DNA of 64,000 nucleotides from Terriglobia bacterium (lineage in GTDB: Bacteria; Acidobacteriota; Terriglobia; UBA7540). The position numbers and the translations under genes were made by a program. The stretch covers positions 79,534 through 143,533 of the forward strand of contig JASHON010000073.1 of NCBI GenBank assembly GCA_030041095.1, given 5' to 3'. Below are positions 59,766 through 64,000 of this stretch, in pieces; the first letter of the stretch is position 1; each line of letters starts with the position of its first letter. The notes beneath the pieces are model-generated. The model searched no databases and was not told the origin of the DNA. It worked only from the letters and a program-made list of their open reading frames with translations.

Positions 59766-60179
59766 TTATCTTAAGAATAGACTGTAAGTAAGAACGATCA
59801 GGACAATCGCAGTAAACAGAGTATACTTCCAGTTCTTCAAGATGGCGGAAAAATATCCCACCGAGGCTATGACGCGAAGGTAAGGCGTCAGCATCAACAC
59901 GACGATGCCTGAAGTAATGAACAGGCGCGGGCGCAGCGCGCCGTGGACGGCGAGATGAATCTCCTGAAGGACAAGCTGAATCAGGTTCATGCCTTTGAGC
60001 TGATAGTTCTCGGATACACTGCCGGTATGCGTCCACTTCCAGCAGAGTCCGATCACCACCAAAATCATGCTGAGTAAAACGCCACCAAGCAGGATGGTGC
60101 CGACCAGCACGTCCATCTTCATCTCTTTCGCTGCGGCCTCGCTCACTTGCATGTCCGCAGACGGTTTCGCAAACTCCAT
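59766..60179 (-). CDS. DUF1634 membrane protein
   Basis: This 137-residue protein has three TM helices (VLVGTILLGGVLLSMILVVI, LFITSGIVVLMLTPYLRVIA, YTLFTAIVLIVLTYSLFLR) and matches DUF1634 proteins, which are nearly always next to a TauE/SafE gene. It starts 2 bp after the TauE stop. It probably assists or forms part of an anion transporter; its role is not known. Confidence 0.85.
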   Translation of the reverse strand: MEFAKPSADMQVSEAAAKEMKMDVLVGTILLGGVLLSMILVVIGLCWKWTHTGSVSENYQLKGMNLIQLVLQEIHLAVHGALRPRLFITSGIVVLMLTPYLRVIASVGYFSAILKNWKYTLFTAIVLIVLTYSLFLR

Positions 60180-60181
60180 GG

Positions 60182-60997
60182 CTAGAGGCCTCGGACAATC
60201 ATTTCAATGCCCAGAATCAATAGAACGAACAAGAAAAAATACCTCACGGACTGATTCGAAAGGCGCACCAGCAAGCGGGTGCCGGCGAAGGCGCCGGCGA
60301 CGACGCCGAGGATCACGGGTGCGGCCAAGCCGGGATTGATCAGGCCGGCAAAAAGATACACGCTGGTTCCGGCCAGCGCCGTCACACCGATGATCAGGTT
60401 GCTGGTGGTGGTCGAGACCTTGGGCGGAAGCCCCATCACCAAATCGTGGATGAGCACTTTCAAAGCTCCGGCGCCAATACCCAGAAGGCCTGCAATGATC
60501 CCGGCGCCAAACATCATCGGCGCGCCAAAGTAGGCGCGACGGCCCTTGTATTCGATGACGGCGCCGAGCGCCTGGTCCGGATAGCTTCCCTCGAGTTCCA
60601 GCCAGCGCGTCACCGCATCCTGCTCGCCCGTGTGCCAGCCCTTCCCGGCCAGGAGCAGCGCCGCCCACGAGCTTAAAAGCACTACACCGAAGGCGATATA
60701 GAGAGGACCGCGGGAGACGGCGAGCGTGATGCGCGCCCCCACCAGCGCGCCAACGATGGTGAACATCTCAAGGAACATTCCGACCTTGAGGTTGGTAATG
60801 TGATCGCGCACATAGGCTGAGGCGGAGCCGCTTGAGGTAGCGATTACAGAAAGGATGCTGATGGCGATGGCGTGCTTGATATCGATACCCAGCAAGGTGA
60901 GCGCTGGGATCAAGACGATGCCGCCCCCCATGCCGCTCATGGCGCCGACAAAACCCGCCAGCACTGCGACGGGAAACAGGAGATGAAATGGGACCAT
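60182..60997 (-). CDS. TauE/SafE-family sulfite or organosulfonate exporter
   Basis: This 271-residue inner-membrane protein has about eight TM helices and two repeat halves, each with a conserved Gly-rich segment: GFVGAMSGMGGGIVLIPAL and AGLLGIGAGALKVLIHDLVM. It is probably an anion exporter (sulfite, sulfonate or similar). The ATG at 60997 was preferred because the upstream in-frame segment is basic and not conserved. It is the first gene of a two-gene transport unit with the DUF1634 gene. Confidence 0.9.
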   Translation of the reverse strand: MVPFHLLFPVAVLAGFVGAMSGMGGGIVLIPALTLLGIDIKHAIAISILSVIATSSGSASAYVRDHITNLKVGMFLEMFTIVGALVGARITLAVSRGPLYIAFGVVLLSSWAALLLAGKGWHTGEQDAVTRWLELEGSYPDQALGAVIEYKGRRAYFGAPMMFGAGIIAGLLGIGAGALKVLIHDLVMGLPPKVSTTTSNLIIGVTALAGTSVYLFAGLINPGLAAPVILGVVAGAFAGTRLLVRLSNQSVRYFFLFVLLILGIEMIVRGL

Positions 60998-61184
60998 AGC
61001 CGAATGGCCTGTTCCACGACGCCGCTCCCCGCGCAGGCCCTGGAACACGGAGCACCGATGCCGTGGTCAAAATCTTTGCACCAGCCTTAACTACCAGCAT
61101 AGCAGAGAACTATACCGTCTTTAGCTACAGTGATAGAATGACAGATACGTAACCATTTTGATTTACGGGGAGAATTGTAAACGA

Positions 61185-62132
61185 ATGAACATTGGGAAGT
61201 GCACGAACGCGATACTTTCAGGAGCTGCGGCGTTGCTGGTGGCGCTGTCAGCCTCAGCCCGAGCGCAGTCTCCTGCCCAAGCCAATCCGCCAGCGTCACA
61301 AGAGAACAACCGTGTGGTCCTCACTGTGGGTAACGTCAGGGTGCGGAAGTCCGACATGGACTCGCTGATCAAAACGCTCTCACCGCAGGCACAGCAACAG
61401 CTTGCCAAGGAAGGCCGCCAGGCGCTCGGCCAACAGTACGTCAACATGCTGCTTCTTTCCAAAGCCGCTCAGAACGAGCATCTGGATGCGTCACGGGAAT
61501 ACAAGAGTCAGATCGATCTGGATCGCAACCGGCTGCTGGCGAATCTGGAGGTTCAAAGCCTTGCCAGCAAAGCCGCGGTGACTCCCGCCGAAGTGAGCCA
61601 GTATTACACCAGCCACACTGCGGAGTTCGATGAGGCGGAAGTGTACGAAATCGAGATTGCCAAGAAAACGGCCACTTCGGCCGACGGCCTTTCTGAAGCG
61701 GATGCGCAAGCAAAGGCCTCAGTCATTCGCCAGGCGCTCAGCTCCGGCCAGGACATCAAGGCAGTGGCCAAACAGTTCAGTGCGCCCAATCAAGTGATCA
61801 TCGTTACGGATCCGCAGCCCATTCAATACCGGCCTTCGCTTCCCGCGTTTGCTCAAGCGGCCTTCCAGCTCAGGCCCGGTGCGCTCTCGCAGGTGGAAGA
61901 CCGCCCGCAAGCGCTCCTCTTCTATCAGGTTGCCGCGCACACTCAGCAAAGCTTGCAGCAGGCGGCGCCGGCCATTCAAAACTACCTGCGAGACCAGAAA
62001 GTGCAGGCAGCCCTTAAGGCGAAGCTGGACCAGTTGAAGAAGCAGACCCCGGTCACGATGGATTCAGCCTATTTCGCGCCGGCAACGGCAGGGGCTGCGC
62101 CGGCAAACCCAACGCCTCAAACTTCTCATTAG
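61185..62132 (+). CDS. SurA-like periplasmic peptidyl-prolyl isomerase
   Basis: This 315-residue protein has a signal peptide (CTNAILSGAAALLVALSASARAQ) and a SurA-N-like region (VVLTVGNVRVRKSDMDSLI, GQQYVNMLLLSKAAQNEHL). A parvulin-like region (SQYYTSHTAEFDEAEVYEIEI, RQALSSGQDIKAVAKQFS) and a Gln/Ala-rich end follow. It most likely assists outer-membrane protein folding. The parvulin core is poorly conserved, so it may be a chaperone only. ggggaga lies upstream of the ATG. The neighbouring VWA gene follows in the same direction. Confidence 0.82.
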   Translation: MNIGKCTNAILSGAAALLVALSASARAQSPAQANPPASQENNRVVLTVGNVRVRKSDMDSLIKTLSPQAQQQLAKEGRQALGQQYVNMLLLSKAAQNEHLDASREYKSQIDLDRNRLLANLEVQSLASKAAVTPAEVSQYYTSHTAEFDEAEVYEIEIAKKTATSADGLSEADAQAKASVIRQALSSGQDIKAVAKQFSAPNQVIIVTDPQPIQYRPSLPAFAQAAFQLRPGALSQVEDRPQALLFYQVAAHTQQSLQQAAPAIQNYLRDQKVQAALKAKLDQLKKQTPVTMDSAYFAPATAGAAPANPTPQTSH

Positions 62133-62214
62133 GTTGATTCTGAAGGTGAGTTCGCAGAAGCACCCAGCGCCGCTCGCCCGCCCGGCGTTCGGCCGTTTCT
62201 CCCCGAGAGCCCGG

Positions 62215-63198
62215 ATGATATTTCGCAAACCGGTAAGCGCCAGGCCGGCTCAAGTCGTTTCGCTCGCCGCGTTTTTGCTCCTCTCCAGCGCCGCTCTCGC
62301 AGTGCAAGCGAGCCAGGACGGCAGGAAGCCGTCACCACCGGCGAAGACGGATACGAGCCGGCAGCTTACGATCAGGGTTCCGGTCAACCTCGTCAACGTT
62401 CTGTTCACCGTGACGAACAAGAAAGGCCGCTTGCTTCCGAATCTGCCGGAAGATGACTTTCGGGTGTTCGAAGACGGCGTTCCGCAAAAAATCTCCTCGT
62501 TCGGCCGCGGAGAGAGCCTGCCGCTTCGCATCGGCATCCTGCTCGACACGAGCAACAGCATCCGCTTGCGGCTCGGCTTTGAAAAGCAAGCCGCCATTGA
62601 TTTCTTGAACGCCGTGCTGAGGCCCGGAACGGATGAGGCGTTCGTGGTGGGTTTCGACGTTGAGCCTGATTTGTTGCAGGATTATACGGACCGCGTCGGC
62701 AAGCTGAGCGCTGCCATCCGCGAGCTCCAGGCAGGCGGCGGCACGGGGTTGTTCGACGCGTTGTATTACGCCTGCCAGCAGAAGATGCTTAATTTCCCGC
62801 CAAACCCTCCGTATTTGCGGCGAGTCATCGTCCTGGTCAGCGATGGCAAGGACAACGAAAGCCAGCACTCGGAAGATGAAGCGCTCGCCATGGCCCAACG
62901 CGCGGAAGCGGTGATTTTCTGCGTCAGCACCAACCGAAGCGGCATTGAGAATCGGGGCGACCAGGTCCTCAAGTATTTCGCGCGCGAGACCGGCGGCGCT
63001 GCGTTTTCCCCTTTCGAAGCAAGCGACCTCGCCATCGCCTATCAACGCATCAGCCGGGAATTGCGCACGCAGTACGACCTCTCTTACTATTCAACGAATA
63101 AAGCGCGCAACGGCGCGTTCCGTCACATTCGCATCGCGGCGGTTGGAAGGGGCCTGCGAGTTCACGCCAAGTCGGGCTATTTTGCCCCGTCAGAATAA
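62215..63198 (+). CDS. Exported VWA-domain protein (Acidobacteria-type)
   Basis: This 327-residue protein has a signal peptide (VVSLAAFLLLSSAALAVQA), an N-terminal beta domain (NLVNVLFTVTNKKGRLLP, EDDFRVFEDGVPQKI), and a von Willebrand A domain with MIDAS DTSNSIR, GGTGLFDALYYACQQ and VSDGKDNESQHS. The C-terminal RTQYDLSYYSTNKARNGAFRHIRI matches the VWFA-related Acidobacterial domain family. It probably binds a ligand or divalent metal outside the inner membrane. A TTG at 62134 is an alternative start, but the ATG precedes the signal peptide directly. Confidence 0.9.
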   Translation: MIFRKPVSARPAQVVSLAAFLLLSSAALAVQASQDGRKPSPPAKTDTSRQLTIRVPVNLVNVLFTVTNKKGRLLPNLPEDDFRVFEDGVPQKISSFGRGESLPLRIGILLDTSNSIRLRLGFEKQAAIDFLNAVLRPGTDEAFVVGFDVEPDLLQDYTDRVGKLSAAIRELQAGGGTGLFDALYYACQQKMLNFPPNPPYLRRVIVLVSDGKDNESQHSEDEALAMAQRAEAVIFCVSTNRSGIENRGDQVLKYFARETGGAAFSPFEASDLAIAYQRISRELRTQYDLSYYSTNKARNGAFRHIRIAAVGRGLRVHAKSGYFAPSE

Positions 63199-63237
63199 GC
63201 GTGGCGGCGGGCCAATTGCCATTCGTCTTTCGGTTCC

Positions 63238-63900
63238 ATGGTCTCTTCGGTCATAGCCCCGCCCAGACAAGCCACGCCTGCTCATAACGATGCCGGCCCG
63301 CCGCCCGGTGGTAATGGATTCGGCGGATTTGGCGGCGGATGGAACTCAGGTGGAGGCGCGCGCCCTACGATTGCGATGAGCGGAGTGTGGGTGGGCATTG
63401 CCTCGATCGTGATGCTGTTCGGCGCGCTCACCAGCGCCTTCATCATCCGTCGCGGCGTTGCAACTTCATGGGTCCGGACTCCTCTTCCGAATATCATTTT
63501 CCTCAACAGCGCCGTTCTGCTCGTCAGCAGTCTGACGTTGGAGTTCTCGCGCAGCTCGCTGACTGCCGGGCTCACAAGGCGCTTTTTCGTCTGGCTTTAC
63601 ACCACGCTGATCCTGGGCGGCGCCTTCATTGCCGGTCAACTGACGGCCTGGAGGGAGTTGGTCCGGCGCGGCATCTACCTGGCCACCTATCCCAGCGGTT
63701 CATTTTTCTACCTGCTCACCGGCGCGCACGCTTTGCACCTCCTGGGCGGCATCGTCGCGCTCATCGTCCTGGTATGTCGAGCTCCCAAGATTGCTCGCGG
63801 AGTAGTAACCCGCACGCTCCTTGATGGCACGGCGCTGTATTGGCATTTCATGTACGCGCTCTGGATGTATATCCTGCTGCTGCTCATCCTGAAAGGCTAG
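63238..63900 (+). CDS. Heme-copper oxidase subunit III
   Basis: This 220-residue inner-membrane protein has a Gly-rich N-terminal stretch (GGNGFGGFGGGWNSGGGARP) followed by five TM helices. It has the subunit III marks GVWVGIASIVMLFGALTSAF, TLILGGAFIAGQLTAW, GAHALHLLGGIVALIVLV and a C-terminal YWHFMYALWMYIL. Subunit III supports the aa3- or bo3-type terminal oxidase. The other subunits are expected beyond the right edge or elsewhere. The last 100 bp of the window hold no gene; a short minus-strand frame with a strong ribosome site ends after 11 codons. Confidence 0.92.
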   Translation: MVSSVIAPPRQATPAHNDAGPPPGGNGFGGFGGGWNSGGGARPTIAMSGVWVGIASIVMLFGALTSAFIIRRGVATSWVRTPLPNIIFLNSAVLLVSSLTLEFSRSSLTAGLTRRFFVWLYTTLILGGAFIAGQLTAWRELVRRGIYLATYPSGSFFYLLTGAHALHLLGGIVALIVLVCRAPKIARGVVTRTLLDGTALYWHFMYALWMYILLLLILKG

Positions 63901-64000
63901 CTCGGGATCTTTTACTCTGCATTGCAACGGCTCCATGCTGAAATCATACTCACCTCCTTGTGCGCTCCGCCCGGAATCCGGTAGAGTAAATATTGATAGA

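Noticed and set aside
63901..64000. Strong ribosome site (aaggaggtgag) before an ATG on the minus strand
   Set aside because: The frame ends after 11 codons, and the position is at the window edge; it is not enough to call a gene.

Overview
The window is a GC-rich bacterial chromosome segment that most probably comes from an Acidobacteriota member, perhaps a metagenome-assembled contig. The main pointers are a 'duplicated orphan permease' of the type expanded in Acidobacteria with its PadR regulator upstream, a VWA protein of the Acidobacteria-associated family, two roughly 1066-residue secreted VPS10/BNR propeller proteins, and many short interspersed repeats of the kind that fill acidobacterial intergenic DNA. 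A KDO cytidylyltransferase indicates a Gram-negative LPS envelope. This assignment rests on recalled family distributions, not on a search.

Layout. Positions 1-1.7 kb hold two tandem KdpD N-terminal/USP proteins without a kinase module. Positions 1.7-5.6 kb are accessory: a decayed glycosyltransferase, an intact IS4-family element, a YciI protein, an M48 protease and repeats. Positions 5.6-17.1 kb are a mostly co-directional housekeeping block: rimO, yacG, pgpA, an IPT/NHL propeller, cinA, dihydroorotase, a class III aminotransferase, alaS, XdhC and a MocA-like cytidylyltransferase. Positions 17.1-25.5 kb carry an unknown exported protein, a galactarate/altronate-type dehydratase, mscL, an esterase and the first VPS10 protein. 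Positions 25.5-36.2 kb carry sucAB, a methionine aminopeptidase, an OmpR-type regulator coupled to hypE, dodecin, a hydrogenase maturation protease, and a CheY/CheW/CheA cluster whose cheA-cheW junction is damaged. Positions 36.5-45.8 kb carry a TusA-like protein, kdsB, a cupin, a small-protein/aspartic-protease pair, an SDR, a HEAT protein, PadR plus ADOP permease, and a TPR protein. Positions 45.8-53.1 kb are repeat-rich and contain a carboxylesterase and an unusual two-gene membrane/TPR locus. Positions 53.1-64 kb carry a GH1-like protein lacking its expected acid/base Glu, the second VPS10 protein, a GNAT, a Tat-exported TIM barrel, DUF1634 plus TauE, a SurA-like isomerase, the VWA protein and an oxidase subunit III.

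The most unusual items are: the two-gene locus at 49.1-52.3 kb (an exported two-TM protein overlapping a membrane-anchored protein of about 20 TPRs with a helix-hairpin-like N-terminus); the GH1-like protein with NEP changed to NMP; the TusA-like protein with Ser in place of the catalytic Cys; the cheA/cheW deletion junction; and several structured repeats (a 145-bp element with 22-bp inverted ends, a GC-rich core flanked by inverted ends, a 51-bp tandem array and a long isolated hairpin). No rRNA, tRNA or CRISPR array was seen.
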